The position numbers were made by a program, and so were the translations under genes. A stretch of DNA of 64,000 bases. It comes from Schistocephalus solidus. Taxonomy: Eukaryota; Platyhelminthes; Cestoda; Diphyllobothriidea; Diphyllobothriidae. The notes beneath the pieces were generated by a model that ran no database searches, was not told where the DNA came from, and was given only the letters and a program-made list of their open reading frames with translations. Shown piece after piece: positions 10,290 to 22,049 of this stretch. Positions within the stretch are counted from its first letter, which is position 1; each line of letters starts with the position of its first letter. Location: assembly GCA_017591395.1 (NCBI GenBank), contig WEDG01007650.1:1-64000 (forward strand), written 5' to 3'.

Positions 10290-11060
10290 TAATGGAGCTG
10301 CCATAAATACCGCAGTATACGGAAACCAGTACGGTTTGATACTCCGCCTGGATGCAGTCAGAGTTATGCCTTTAGTTGCCAACTTTCCGAACAACAGATG
10401 TTTCTGTCCCTCGTGGTAGTGTGATAAAATCAAAGTAGTGTTCAAAGGAGGCAGTAAAAAGGCCGTATCAGCCATGAGTTGATCGTTTTACCTCTCATAA
10501 TATCAGCGACAAGCCTGAGTCACGCCGACTGCAGGTAGTATTCGACACAGTCGTTGACGAGTCGTTAAGCTGAAGACCCAATGCTTGCGGCATGCTCTAA
10601 TAGCAATGAAATTCGCACTGTTCGACTAGTGCGAGCACTTCAGGGTTGGCACCCAATTGGCTGCCAGGTGGCCTGGGACTCTTGGCCTTCTCACACGCCC
10701 AAAATACACGAACTGCAGTTGGTCGATCCACCGATCGGGTGGTCACTTTGAGGTCTAATCGGCGGATTAACCAACCGTAGTACGTGCATTTTTTCCGCGT
10801 GCTAGCTCAACCGTCCAAGGTCAGTCGGTAACCAGCCTTGAAGTGCTCTCACTAGGTGACCGTCGATGGGAATTTAATTGCCACTGGAGAGCGGCAAAAG
10901 TAAAAACACGTAGCCCGTCAGACAGGTGCACATCATAAATCAGTCCGATGCCCGCTAAACGCAGGACTACGCTCCCTCTTGGTGGTCGGCTTCACGTACA
11001 AAGCACATGTAAGATGGGCCGGCTACATGCCCTGTCTGCGCAACCTTGGGATAAGGCCGG
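10290..11060 (+). repeat. Dispersed repeat R3, copy b
   Basis: Same family and orientation as 4170-4640. The 5' block is 10290-10525 and the 3' block 10955-11060 (GGCTTCACGTACAAAGC, GGCCGGCTACATGCCC). The extra middle (about 10530-10950) contains a further repeat shared with 33471-33580, so it may be a nested insertion or a part that was deleted from copy a. Confidence 0.55.
10787..10872 (+). repeat. Dispersed repeat R4, copy a
   Basis: Aligns with 33471-33580: GTACGTGCATTTT, GTCCAAGGTCAGTCGGT, CCTTGAAGTGCT and CATCGATGGGAA-type blocks occur in the same order. Unknown family. Confidence 0.5.
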
Positions 11061-12689
11061 CGGAGGTTGGGGAGGAATGAGGTGCCCAGCCGCGCCAAGG
11101 GCAGTAAAATGGGATCACCGGAAAGGACGCGCGACTTCCGTGAGACGAATGAGGCGGGCAGGAGGGAGACAGCGACAGCATGCGTGAGGGACATTTTGAA
11201 GCGTGAAGAACTTAGAGGTAGAAGCTGGCCGGGGGGGGGGGCGGGGTAATGCAAGTGGTCTCCAAACGAATCACACCATTGCGAATGGACCAGTACTCGT
11301 TAGTCATCAGCGAACAGACTCCTGAGAATATAAATAACCTGAGATAACAGTGGAAGCAAAACACAACAGTGGACATCAGAACATTAGTGGCTGGCCACAG
11401 TCTGATAGATTCCCGTCTATGTGAGTCCCTAATTGGACAGATGAGCTCCAGACAGTATGCATATTTCATATAGATCAGTCAACAGTCCCCTCACAAACCC
11501 CGAGGGAACTATAAGCTCTAGCTGTGGTTGACGGCTACGGACACAGCAGCTGGCGAAGTTGCGTGACACATCCTGTGCCGACAGAAGGCCAGCACGTGCC
11601 TCGAGCGAATACGCGTACAGCAACAAAGTTCTAAGAGGCTGTTCGTGTGCTTTCGTCGCTGGCAGCGTCAACGAAGCTGATTCCATTCAGCTACAGATGC
11701 AGCAGTACCTTCTCCCAGTCCATTTCTACCATTAAAATTCTTAAAATTTGATTGTTGTACTCTTGCAGCACGTTCAAACCTAGTCTTCTCAGGACGTTAA
11801 AGTGTTTTAGCAGCACCTGCCTATTTTCTTTTGGTGGACGTCCGCGTTTTTATGGAGGTTGGAAATGTCAAGTTCCCTAGCCTGTTTGCCATATTTATTT
11901 CCTTAGTCTCAGCGGTCTAGCCGATTTTTGAATATCTACACACCAAAACATACCTTTCCCAGCATGCTCACATTATCTATTTGCTTGTTGGCAGCGCACG
12001 CCAGTAAATCTGCATCAAATGACAACACGTTTATGTGAGATAAAATTATTAGCGGAGTAGTTCTACTGGTAGCGTTCTCGCGAGTGTTAGAGGCTGCCAT
12101 CCAGGGGTTTATTTTATGGAACAGGATTATATTTTAACCCCTGTAAAACACTCTTTCATTAATCCGAGACCTGTTCCAACCTCGGCGAATGTGCGGGGCG
12201 GGTCTACTTATAAACCTGTCATAAAAATGTTTATTCTCCAAGTTAGAGCCGCAAGACATATTAGTGATCTCCAAACCCACGGAGTTAGGAGCTTTATGAC
12301 GGCATTAAGGGCCGTAAGAATTGACGCAAATTAAGCATGCACGTGGGTAAATATGAGCTTGCCTTTGTTTTAAACTGCTAAATCGAGAGAACTCCCAGCG
12401 AAGGTGTAAGTGGAGGGTCCGACCCGTCGCACCTTGGAACGCCATCCTAACGTTCGTGAGCTGCCCATCAATGACAGTTATACTGCTATAATGAAACGAC
12501 TGTCCTTGAAAACATGGGTTATTTTTTTCAGCTTGTTGTTAATGAGCTTAAAAAAAGAAGGTTAGGATGGCATGTTTGCACACCCTAAACAGGACGTGGA
12601 AACAGGGAAGCTCCGCATAATTCATAAATGTGGTCCAGTGAATAATTCCAGGATGGGTAAATATTCCTGTCTCTTAACCCTTACGACAG
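11061..12689. other. No gene recognised; G-run near 11230
   Basis: Contains a run of mostly G at 11230-11247. Both strands have only short frames without family features. No repeat partner was found in the window. Confidence 0.4.
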
Positions 12690-13565
12690 TTCGACCGTCG
12701 TAGTCCGACGAAGTCCACCGTATGCTCCATGGAAGGGTGGAGCAGGGACGGTGACTTGCGCGTGAATTAGTTTTAAGTGATAGTAGCCTTGCGCTGCAGC
12801 TACTACACTTTCTCCTCCTCCCCCACCTGAGCCCGGTGTCAAGACAGAGTCAAGAAGACCGGAGATGGGAGAGGGCGCAGGTGGCTGGCGCGGCTGGAGC
12901 CGCCCTGGGCGTGCCACCACACCTGGCTCGGATCCCACGGAGTGGGAGTGCCATAAAGGCCACATTTAGAAGGAGTCATTGCAACCTGACTCTCAGTCCG
13001 CCAGTCAGCCACTCCACACAAAACACACATTGGGCTGACCACGCGGTCCGAGTTATCCCGTCAGTTGGCAACCTTCCAAGCCACGGCTTTTAGCGCACCG
13101 TGATAGTTTCAAGCGCGTCAGATTGTTTATAGTGAGGTAAAATACGCTGAGCTCTCGACCTCACTCTCTCCCCCCACCCCCTCACAATCAGACCACTGTC
13201 CAAGCCGGTCAGTTGTCTGATGCGGAAGCGGGCGCAGCTGCTGGTGACCTCGTCTACGTGTACTACGTACACGACCTGGCCCCCAAAACACAAGCACCAG
13301 GATTTCACACAACAGGGGGTTGAACGGCTTACATCTCACATGTGTGAGATAGCCAGAGGTCACGTTAAGAAGGAGCCATCGCAGCCTGACTCTCAGACCA
13401 CCAGTCAGCCACTCCACACAACACACATTGGACTAACTGCGAGGTCTGAGTGTAATTATCAGCTGGCAACCTTCCAACCGCGGCACTCAACGTTACCGCA
13501 CTCTCTTCTCCTCCCCCACCTGAGCCCGGTCTCATGACACAGTCAAGAAGACCTAACAATAACTT
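12690..13565 (-). mobile_element. LINE 3' module, solo copy with internal duplication
   Basis: Minus-strand copy of the LINE 3' module, among the longest here. On the minus strand it reads: GACCGGGCTCAGGTGGGGGA, GGTTGGAAGGTTGCC, GTGGAGTGGCTGACTGG, a GGGGGCCAGGTCGTG block, CTCACTATAAACAATCTGA, then a second diverged version of the same GCTTGGAAGGTTGCC ... GTGGAGTGGCTGACTGG ... CCGGGCTCAGGTGGGGGA series, and finally GCATACGGTGGACTTCGTCG and GACGGTCGAACTG. So the module carries a direct duplication of about 400 bp. The 3' end matches other copies. Confidence 0.7.
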
Positions 13566-14359
13566 GCATCAACGCCAAGCTTAAACTTAACCCAAAACCT
13601 ATTCCTAGTCGTAACTATACACCTAACCGTATTGTCCTTGACATTGAGCGCAAAAGACGCCTGCCCTGTTCTTATGTCCTGTTTACAGGTGCATATGAGT
13701 CATCCCCACAAGAAATAAGTTAAAGAAAAAAAATCTAAGAAAAAACAACGTTGGGATAGGGAAATTCTTTAATATAACTGACATCAGAGAAGGAAAGTAT
13801 AGCCAATGAGAAAATAACCTAGGCTACTCAAAGCTGAACGCATAACAAGCACTGATTACCTCCCTCGTGGGAATGGGGATTGATAAGGTGCCCTAAACAA
13901 ATCTTTTGCAGACTGACCGTGGTAGGAATCCCCGGGGCCGCAAGTCACATGTGAACAAATACGTGATCGTCGCTTAGTCCTCAAGCACTCACAAGCATTT
14001 GCAGAATGCGCTAGGGGAGCAGGGACAGTCATCGACACACGATCCGGGTTCATGTGTTTACCCACTCACTTACTTATTTTCCAGGTCATAAAACTCACCT
14101 TTTGGCTCCCCCCTCTTGCCCAGAATGATACTGGTTGAAATGGAGCGTACGCTGACTCGGGATAGGAGTTGGCCAAGTTGCGTTAAGTCTGCATGAGCCC
14201 ATAACTAAGGTCGTAGGAGTGAATGGCGGATGCACATGAAGTCTTTCCGACAGGTTAGAAAGTTTTCTTATGCTAATTATATGCCAGCGGTGATGCAGAG
14301 ACATTCGTGGGTGAGTAAGTGAGTGAGAATACTATCCCCTTATCAACCAACGAGGACCA
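13566..14359. other. Mostly unrecognised; short CCTAA-rich start
   Basis: 13575-13640 is rich in CTTAACC, CCTATTCC and CCTAACC-like words reminiscent of degenerate telomere-type repeats, but too short to be sure. The rest shows no gene. Confidence 0.35.
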
Positions 14360-15200
14360 TGACTTGGTCTTCGCGGACGACTGCGCCCTTAACACCGTGA
14401 CGAAGGAGGACATGCAAAGGAGAATGGACCTCTTCGCCGCAGGCTGAACCAATTTTGGATTAACAATCAGTACAGCCAAACGGTTGTCATGCATCAGCCG
14501 CCACCCAGCGCGGAATACAATGCTCTCCGAGTCACTGTCAACAGTGCTCAACTCCAAAACGGGGAAACCGTTGCTTATCTGAGAAGCTCGCTGTCACGCA
14601 ACACGAGAATTGATGACGAGATTGCCCAACGGATCTCCAAAGCCAGTCAGGCCTTCGGTCGACTGCAGGCCTCAGTGTGGAATCGCTATGGTGTTCACCT
14701 GAATACCAAACTGAAAATTTAAAGGTCGTCGTCTTGACGACACTCATTTACGGAGCGGAGACCTGGACCGTCTACTCAAACCAAGCCAGGAAGATGAATC
14801 ACTTCGATCTCAGTGGCCTCCGCATAATACTGCAGCTGAGATGGCAAAACAGGATCCTGGACACAGAAGTTCTGGAGTGGACCGGAATCCTCGGCATCCA
14901 CGCCATACTGAGACAAGTGCAACTACGATGGAGCGGCCACCTGGTAAGAATGGACGATGAGCGACTGCCCAAATGAATTTTCTACGGAGATGTCGCTACG
15001 GGGGCTTGCCGACAGGGAGGTAAAAACGACGCTACAAGGACACTTTGAAGAAATCTCTGAAGCAACTGTAAATCAACCCGATGACCAGGGAGGACCGTGC
15101 CCAGGATAAACTGGCATGGAGTAGATCCGTGAAGACTAGTTCAGTACACTTTGATGCCAACCCGATCGCCGCCGCCAAGGCCAAAAGAGCGGCATGAAAG
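14360..15200 (+). pseudogene. LINE copy B: reverse transcriptase C-terminal half
   Basis: Translation gives [10 protein letters not shown] (14364-14393), the FADD version of the RT catalytic box, then MDLFAAG and a TGA stop (14445). After a frame change [65 protein letters not shown] and [17 protein letters not shown] can be read in order (to about 14974). These are the typical post-catalytic blocks of APE-type non-LTR RTs of the RTE-like kind; the exact clade is not settled from sequence alone. In its active form it would make cDNA at the nicked target. This copy is broken by stops at 14445, 14720 and 14974 and by frameshifts. Confidence 0.8.
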
Positions 15201-15212
15201 TCACCAGCGCCC

Positions 15213-16033
15213 TTGACCAACACCGTCGATGCCCAGGCCCTACCAACATGCTCGCGCTATCAACACATCTTCAATGCGCGAATCCGACTGGTCGGACATA
15301 TTCGGACGCAATGCACCAGCAATCCGACAATTCCAGTTTCTAGGTCAAATTCTGCCAACCCTCCTTCGGATTCCCCCACCCTCACATCTGACATCAATCC
15401 CATTACTCCCACAATCATAAAGACAACATCTTAATACTCATCACCTGCTACCTCCACCACCACCGCCGCCGAAACCACCACCATCATCAGCGATGGGGAC
15501 TCTCTCCTAAGCTCTCCTCAATGCGACCGCACCTTTACCTCACGCATCAGCCTGGTCATTCACTTGCAAATCCATCGTACAGAGACTGGTGAACCAGGGC
15601 CTGTAGCACCAAAACACAGCGAGATCGCCGCCTCCACTGCCCTCAATGACCTCTCTCATTCACTCATCGCATGGGCCTATTCGGTCACATGCGCATCCAT
15701 GACAGCAGAATTCACCGCAATGCTGACAAGACCGATACCCCATGCACACCGTCCGCTCCTGCCATTCTTACCGCCCCTGACACCCCCGCTACCAGGAATT
15801 ACATCCCTCCATACTCTACCGATTTTTTCTGCCCATACTGCACCCGCATCTTCAACTCACGCATCGGGCTGGTCGGTTACCTGCGAATCCATCGCACGGA
15901 GGCTGATGAACTAGTGCCTGGGGCTCCGACATACAGTCTACGCGCCCGCCTTCACTGCCCTCACTGCTCCCGCACATTTACACACCACATGGGCCTATTA
16001 GGACACATGTGCATCCACGACAACCTGCGGTAA
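15213..16033 (+). pseudogene. LINE copy B: C-terminal five-finger C2H2 array
   Basis: Five finger units lie downstream of the RT: about 15250 (CSRYQHIFNARIRLVGHIRT, second Cys now Tyr, ends His-x4-Cys), 15517 (first Cys now Ser, H-x3-H kept), 15644 (second Cys now a TGA stop), 15831 (CPYCTRIFNSRIGLVGYLRI, first His now Tyr) and 15955 (CPHCSRTFTHHMGLLGHMC, intact C-x2-C-x12-H-x3-H). Units share the pattern F-x-S/H-R-I/M-G-L-V/L-G-H and are parted by Pro/Thr/Ser-rich linkers. The frame ends with TAA at 16031-16033. A nucleic-acid binding role in target choice or RNA binding is inference. Confidence 0.8.
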
Positions 16034-16905
16034 ACCACCGAAGGCTATGTCACATTAGTGCACACTACCTACACCAATACATAGACAACACCCTCACCAT
16101 CATCGTCATGTACCTGAGAATAGCACGGTTTTCTAGAAACCATGGCTTGGAAGGCTGCCAGTCTGACCCTTGCGCCAGACCACGCCGTTGGCCCAGTTTA
16201 TGTGCTGTGTGCGTCGAGTGGCTGACCAGTGGATTGGGAGTCAGACAGCGATGGCTCCCCCATATCCCCTAATTTAGTGAATCCTGGTGTGTGCATTATG
16301 GGGGCCAGGTCGTGCTTTGGCGCGCGAAGACGGGTACGCCGACCTATCAGCCAATGCTCCCACTCCCACAACAGGCAACTGACTGGCTCGGACGCTGGGC
16401 TGATTGCGGGGGTAGGGGTGAGAGTGAGGTCAACGACCCAGCGCATTTTCCTCACTATAAAACAATCTGATGCACTTCAATCTATCACGGTGCGCTAAAA
16501 GCCGTGGCTTGGAAGGTTACCAACTGACGGGAACACTCGGACCGCGTGGTCAGCCCAATGTGTGTTTTGTGTAAAGTGACTGACTGGTGGACTGGGAACC
16601 AGGCTGCAACGGCTTCTTCTTAATTATGGCCTTAATGGCACTCCCACTCAGTGGGAGCCGAGCCAGGTATGGTGGACCGCCTAGGGGGGCGGCTCCGGCC
16701 ACGCCAGCCACATGCACCCTCTCCCATCTCCAGTCTTCTTGACTCTGTCATGACACCGGGCTCAGATGGGGAGGAGGAGAAAGTGCGGTAGATGCAGCGC
16801 AAGTCTTATATCCATTTAAACTACATCATGCACAGGTCACCGTACCTACACCACCCTGTTGTGGAGCGTACGACGGACCTGTTCGAAATTGACGGTCGAA
16901 CTATC
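16034..16905 (+). mobile_element. LINE copy B: 3' untranslated module
   Basis: Follows the ORF stop. The first about 90 bases are shared with copy C (17806-17885). Then come two diverged versions of one series: GGCTTGGAAGGCTGCC ... GTCGAGTGGCTGACC ... GGGGGCCAGGTCGTG ... CTCACTATAAAACAATCTGA, then GGCTTGGAAGGTTACC ... TGACTGACTGGTGG ... CCGGGCTCAGATGGGGAGGA. It ends GACCTGTTCGAAATTGACGG. Solo copies elsewhere share the same 3' end and vary in 5' end, which is why I call this the LINE 3' UTR. Confidence 0.7.
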
Positions 16906-17190
16906 GTGTATGATTGTGCGGATTGGCCGGCTGGGGGACTAAGAATCGGCTGCAATGGCTTATTCTTAAAGTGACCTCTGTGTCACTATCAGACATGGTA
17001 TGTCTGAGCCACCAACGCTTTTATTGTGTAAAAACCTGGTGTAATAGGAGCATGGTTGTGTGTATAAAAGCACACACGGGCTGTCTAGATTTTGTTAGAC
17101 ACTCTGTCTGATCCCGGATCCAGCCTGGTTGACTCTGTGTCCCTCTTCTGATACCAAAACCAGGATGTTCAGGGGGAGCAGAGTACGCTA
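16906..17190 (+). mobile_element. LINE 3' module fragment
   Basis: Degenerate plus-strand module piece right behind copy B: GTGCGGATTGGCCGGCTGG, GGCTGCAATGGCTTATTC, AAAGTGACCTCTGTGTCAC and AAAACCTGGTGT match the minus-strand module read from 13420 downward. It lacks the module 3' end. Confidence 0.5.
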
Positions 17191-17730
17191 GGTGTGTGTG
17201 TGAGAGAAAAGCGCGATTTATTTTGCAAGTATTATTCCAAAATCGTCATCAAAGAATGTCTTCGTTTACTGAAATCATCAGAATATGAAAATAGGGACTT
17301 ACAATTAAGATACCAATTCTGGTTTAACAAAATAGCCACCCCACCGTCTCCGCTGCATGATGAAGAATTTATATCAGGTTTGAATGCAGCAGAATGACGG
17401 GGGCTAATGATTTCTTCGTCGGTATCACAATTTAACCACGTCTTCCAAAAATAAATCACTTCAGTCTTACTGTGTTCTATTTTCAACACAAATTGCTCGA
17501 TATCGCGAGCATTGTTGAATATTGAACACCAATTTGGCGTCTGGATGCTCGGAATTGACCATTTGCAAAGAACTTTGTTGATGAAAGCGTGATAAATTTA
17601 GCACAGAAGGATCACAAATTCAACATACTGGTCGAAAAGTACCACAGTTGGAATCATGGAAGGTCTTCAGCAATTGATTAGTTGAAGTTCATTCAAAAAG
17701 GTGCTGGCATACTGTAGAGATGACCTCATT
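17191..17730. other. No gene recognised
   Basis: AT-rich stretch between two LINE pieces. A short plus-strand frame at 17194-17397 has no family features. Confidence 0.4.
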
Positions 17731-18690
17731 ACTAACTGCTTTCGCACATTTACACACCGCATGGGCCTATTAGGACACATGCGCCTCCATGACAACCTCC
17801 GGTAAAACCACCGTAGGCTAACCTACATCAGCGCACACTCACCTACACCAATGCATCGACAACACTCACAATCACCATTTTACTATTAGTATACTCACGG
17901 TTTCCTAGAAACCGTGGCTGGGAAGTCTGCCAATCTGACGCTTCCACTCAGACCACGCCGTCGGCTCAGTGTATGTGCTGTGTGTGTCGAGTGGCTGACC
18001 AGTGAACTGGGGAGTCAGACGGCGATGGCTGCTCCATATCCCCTGAGTTTGTGAATCCTGGTGTGTGCGTTATGGGGGCCAGGTCGTGCTGTGGCGCGCG
18101 AAGACGGGTACGCCGATCCGTCAGTTAATGCGCCCACTCCCCACATCAGGCAACTGACTGGCTCGGACAGTGGTCTGATTGTGGGGTGGGGAGAGAGTGA
18201 GGTCGAGAGCTCAGCGTATTTTCCCCACTATAAACAATCTGACGCGCTTGAAACTATCACGGTGCGCTAAAAGCCGTGGCTTGGAAGGTTGCCAACTGAC
18301 GGGATAACTCGGACCGCGTGGTCAGCCCAATGTGTGTTTTGTGTGGAGTGGCTGACTGGCGGACTGAGAGTCAGGTTGCAATGGCTCCTTCTTAATGTGG
18401 CTCTTTATGGCACTTCCACCCGTGGGATCCGAGCCAGGTGTGGTGGCACGCCCAGGGCGGCTTTAGGCCGCGCTAGCCACTCTGCGCTCTTCTCCCCATC
18501 TCCGGTCTTCTTTGACTCTGTCTTGACACCGGACTCAGGTGGGGGAGGAGGAGAGAGTGCGGTAGCTGCAGCGCAAGGCTACTATCACTTAAAACTAATT
18601 CACGCGCAAGTCACCGTCCCTGCACCACCTGGTGTGGAGCATACGGTGGACCTCGTCGAAATCGACGGTCGAACTGCCACTATATTTCAG
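17731..18690 (+). mobile_element. LINE copy C (last finger plus 3' module)
   Basis: 5'-truncated LINE. It starts inside the final zinc finger (NCFRTFTHRMGLLGHMRLHD, then NLR and TAA at 17803-17805), followed by the same 3' UTR start as copy B and a well-kept 3' module ending ACCTCGTCGAAATCGACGG at about 18670. The 3' module is closer to the minus-strand copy at 12690-13565 than to copy B's. The finger has lost its first Cys with the truncation but keeps the His pair. Confidence 0.75.
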
Positions 18691-18939
18691 ACAAACAAAT
18701 CAGCGAAAAAGGTCAAGATATCAAACAGAAATAGGCAGAGTGGTATACAATCACAGAAACGTTCCCAGCGAATGGAGAGCAAACAAACATAGCTAGCTGA
18801 AATTCAAAAGCCTGCACGCGTAAATCATCACCCGCTACGCGCGCGCCATGCAGTGGGACACCATTTACAGTCTTTCTTTCGTCTCAGCTCAAGGCGGTCA
18901 CTTTTATCGCATTCAAATCCTACAGTAGTTAAGTCATAT

Positions 18940-19152
18940 TATTGAAATTAACGCTGCCTCCTTTGCTTTTTCCCGCAGAGCCTGTTATATTGGTCGCACG
19001 AGGCATCGTCTATTGAAAAGAATACGGCAGTGCCTCCAGACATGACTAAGAAAAGACGACATTAGGAGCATAAGCAGCGCCTTTCGTGCAAACGCTGTCA
19101 AAAGTGGGCATCATGTTGACTTCAATTATGCTTTTTTGTGTGATTTGTAAGG
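18940..19152 (+). pseudogene. Penelope-like element, GIY-YIG fragment
   Basis: From 18979 one frame reads ACYIGRTRHRLLKRIRQCLQ, a TGA stop, then LRKDDIRSISSAF and VKSGHHVDFNYAF, ending at TAA (19150). YIGRT-x-R is the YIG half of a GIY-YIG nuclease, and a spacer with SGHxxDF is typical of PLE and related tails. Directly upstream stands a pyrimidine-rich CTTTTTCCCGCAG, a good splice acceptor, with the frame opening right after it. PLEs are known to keep introns. The rest of the element is not recognisable upstream, where LINE copy C ends. Confidence 0.6.
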
Positions 19153-20811
19153 TCCAACTGAACTACCTTAAGTCAGCGTCTGCTGTCGCGTTTCGCAAGC
19201 CGGTTTTCTGAACATAAGAGAACCTCGTGCAATCTCCTGTATTTGCCATGGCCAGAGATAAAGTAACTGAATGCAATTTTGCGTGCCTTTCCTTCGTTTG
19301 ACGCGGTATTTCTTGCCACTCACAGCCTCCTAACGGACTTTTCCATATCGCATATATTCCTTCATCTAACTCTTGTGAAAATACGAACGTTAACCGATGT
19401 CCACTATACTTCTCATGTTTTAACTTGATCCGACCTCATACAAATGTACCTGCCTGATAAGAAGTCATCGAAAGCAAACCGATTCTTGCCAACTAGTCCT
19501 CTGACTCCTTTTATTAGAATTTAATTATCTTTAAAATGACCGACAAATTGAAATGGATCTTTTCCAATCTGTTAAACTCCCTTCACACAAGTGACTAAGA
19601 AATAGCCTGATTATGCAAAACTGCATGAAAACTCCACCAACTAAAATCACACGAACATTTCTGCAGTATACACTCAAAACACGAATACGAAATTCGTACG
19701 TACCAGAAAACTGAAGTGAGAACTTCTTAACTCTTATCGTACAGTGTGCCATCTCTCTCTTTCTCCCGCTCTATCTCTGTTCCTTCCTGCCTTCCTCGCT
19801 ATCTGTCTAACTCCCCACCGTATAAAATGCGTGTTGATTGTTGGAAAGGGGACTGCTAACTGCGCCCTGTAGCAGTCATAATTTACTTTACGTTCATGAA
19901 AGAGGCTTGGTCAAACTCTCAATATCACTCCAAAATGTCTTCTAGAAGCAGGCAACAGAGAAGCTTAAAGAGGTCGAAAGGCGCCGGACGCGGGAATATT
20001 AACCCCCATCCCCCTTTCACGTGTCGCTGGGGGAGGAAGTAGAGTCTGGGAACGGCAGTAGCTCAAGGTCATCTCTAATACGAGGATGGGTGAGGGGTTC
20101 CATTCCTCTATCCGTCCCAAGTGTTTTTGAGGGCCAAAATCTGCGTTTTACACTTCCGATAGCTGTTATTTTAAGAGATCAGAAGACAATGAGACATACC
20201 GCCATGAAGGTTCCGCGAAAACTGGAGGTGGTGGTCTTAGCGGACTCTGATATTGTTTTAGTCTCTGCCAGGGCTATAGTTGACCCTCTAACTCATGAAA
20301 TCACATGAATATTTCACAAGAAAATCCCTGTTACGAGAAATCAGACCACGTTGCGTCACCGAAAGTCTTACAACAGTAAAGGAACGACTGTTCTTAAAAA
20401 GAGGGCATATTGCAATTTACAAAATTAGTGTTACGTTGCTTTGAAATGCTGTCTGGACATCTTTTGCATGTATCATGACAGAGAAAGGCAATGGTCTGTC
20501 GCGGCTTTTTCATATATATAAGCTTGTTTACGGTCCCAATTATCAGTGTGATAAAACAAAGTATAGTCACGCAAATTTATTATCAATTTTTTGGGTACAA
20601 AATGCCACAACTTTGCAAAACTGAATTTTCGGAACTAAATCCACCCAAAAACACAAGGGATTCTCATGCCTGCTTTTAACCCGATTTTTTTAAACACAAA
20701 ACCCAATTTTCCAGTTTTCGTAGAGCATATTTGCAAAATTTTGCTAGCTTTGTATTAATGTTTGTTGATAGTACAATGCGCACAAGCAAGAGCTTTTGAT
20801 CGGCAGCTTTC
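19153..20811. other. No gene recognised
   Basis: Includes a CT-rich stretch at 19750-19800 followed by TATAAAA (about 19822), which looks promoter-like but has no gene behind it that I can support. Short frames only. Confidence 0.4.
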
Positions 20812-21030
20812 AATAGCATAGGAAAATTCCTGGATATCAAGAAGCGTCATATTTAGTCCTGTTTGGTCCCGTTTTCCCTTGAAAAAACAGACCTGAAATG
20901 AACTCACCATTAGAAAACATATTTATGCGTCTCATATCAGTTCAACATACAAAATTACTAACCTTAGATGTCTGCCATGTCAAATTTGCTCTTGACATTT
21001 AATGACTTAGGCAACTGGAGCCCCCCTCGC
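20812..21030 (+). repeat. Dispersed repeat R5, copy b
   Basis: Partner of 3858-4095, same orientation: AATAGCATAGGAA, TTCCTGGATATC and AATGACTTAGGCAACTGGAG match. Old and diverged. Confidence 0.4.
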
Positions 21031-22049
21031 GTTAGTCCACTAACACTTGTTTAGAGCTCTTCAGAAGTGTCACGGTTGAACCGCTGTAAGCTGCAGATCT
21101 CAATGATGCGGCCATTTCGTGGGCTTAGAAACTTGACTCGACAGAAGATAAGGGGAGAGTTTCAGACCACTTGATATATCAGCAGGTGAACACTTCGGGA
21201 TGGACTGTGAAGTCATTCTCGCTTTCCGTTTGCCGATAAGTATCCATTGACAGAACAGGGTACTGAGAAGAAGTAGATGCGATCGCCAGGACGACAGCTC
21301 TATGCGCCTGAAGTTTCGGATTCCAACTCGAACCCATCCTCAGAGACAGTAATTCATACACAGGGAGTTGCAAGGTACACCGGAAAGCAGCCACGGATGG
21401 TATTCACAAGGCTACGTACGCAGAGACCCCCTGGAAGTAGAATACCATCCTATCCTGTGCATTAGCGTTTTCTAATCCGGGAATTCACGGATTCACGACA
21501 TTTTAATTGGAAGCCAAATAATTTGTTTCCGCGATTATTAACGGATCTATGAAATTTGTGAAATCCCCTAACACACCTGCAAAAGTGATCGTTTTTATTT
21601 TTTTTAGTAACTTATATGTGAGCATGCTTTTAAATGTGAAATCAATGAGAAAAAGCGTTGTGGATGAAAATTCGAATGCTTTATTGGGAAAATAAAAGAC
21701 GTACAAGAAATAATTTTAGAAACTCTTCCGAAAAAGTCAATTTCTCATGAAAATTTTACTTTTTGTGCAAGATATTCAACTGTCCATTTGCAAGATGCGA
21801 AATCCCCTCCCTAAGGTTACCCCCATTGGCACACTAATGTTTGCGTAGATATTAACAAAGATGTCATGTGATGGTTAATAAACATTAACTTAAATTCAGC
21901 ACAAAATTATGAAATTTCTATCGGTGTTCATTAAAAATGCTTACCTAATCGGGTTTTTGCCATGACATAGGCACCATGAGGACACGCTACTGGGTATAAG
22001 AGTTGGACTTAGCTCTGAAAAGGATGAAGGGATTAAGTTCGGTAAAAGC
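21031..22049. other. No gene recognised
   Basis: AT-rich, with short frames only. Confidence 0.4.

Larger units (their letters stand above)
14360..16905 (+). mobile_element. LINE copy B (RT, zinc fingers, 3' module)
   Basis: 5'-truncated LINE beginning at the RT catalytic FADD box and running through RT thumb and connection, a Pro/Thr/Ser-rich spacer with five C2H2 fingers, a stop at 16031, and the 3' module ending near GACGGTCGAACT (about 16900). It is the best-kept copy of the C-terminal half of the protein in the window. Several stops and frameshifts make it inactive. Immediately after it another 3' module fragment and then copy C follow, all in the same direction. Confidence 0.8.

Noticed and set aside
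14273..14557. 94-codon minus frame
   Set aside because: Antisense shadow of the LINE RT region on the plus strand.
18289..18792. 167-codon plus frame, the longest in the window
   Set aside because: It lies across the LINE 3' module and 3' junction; the frame is not kept in other module copies.
19750..19830. Promoter (CT-rich tract plus TATAAAA)
   Set aside because: No supported gene downstream; such words are common in this composition.
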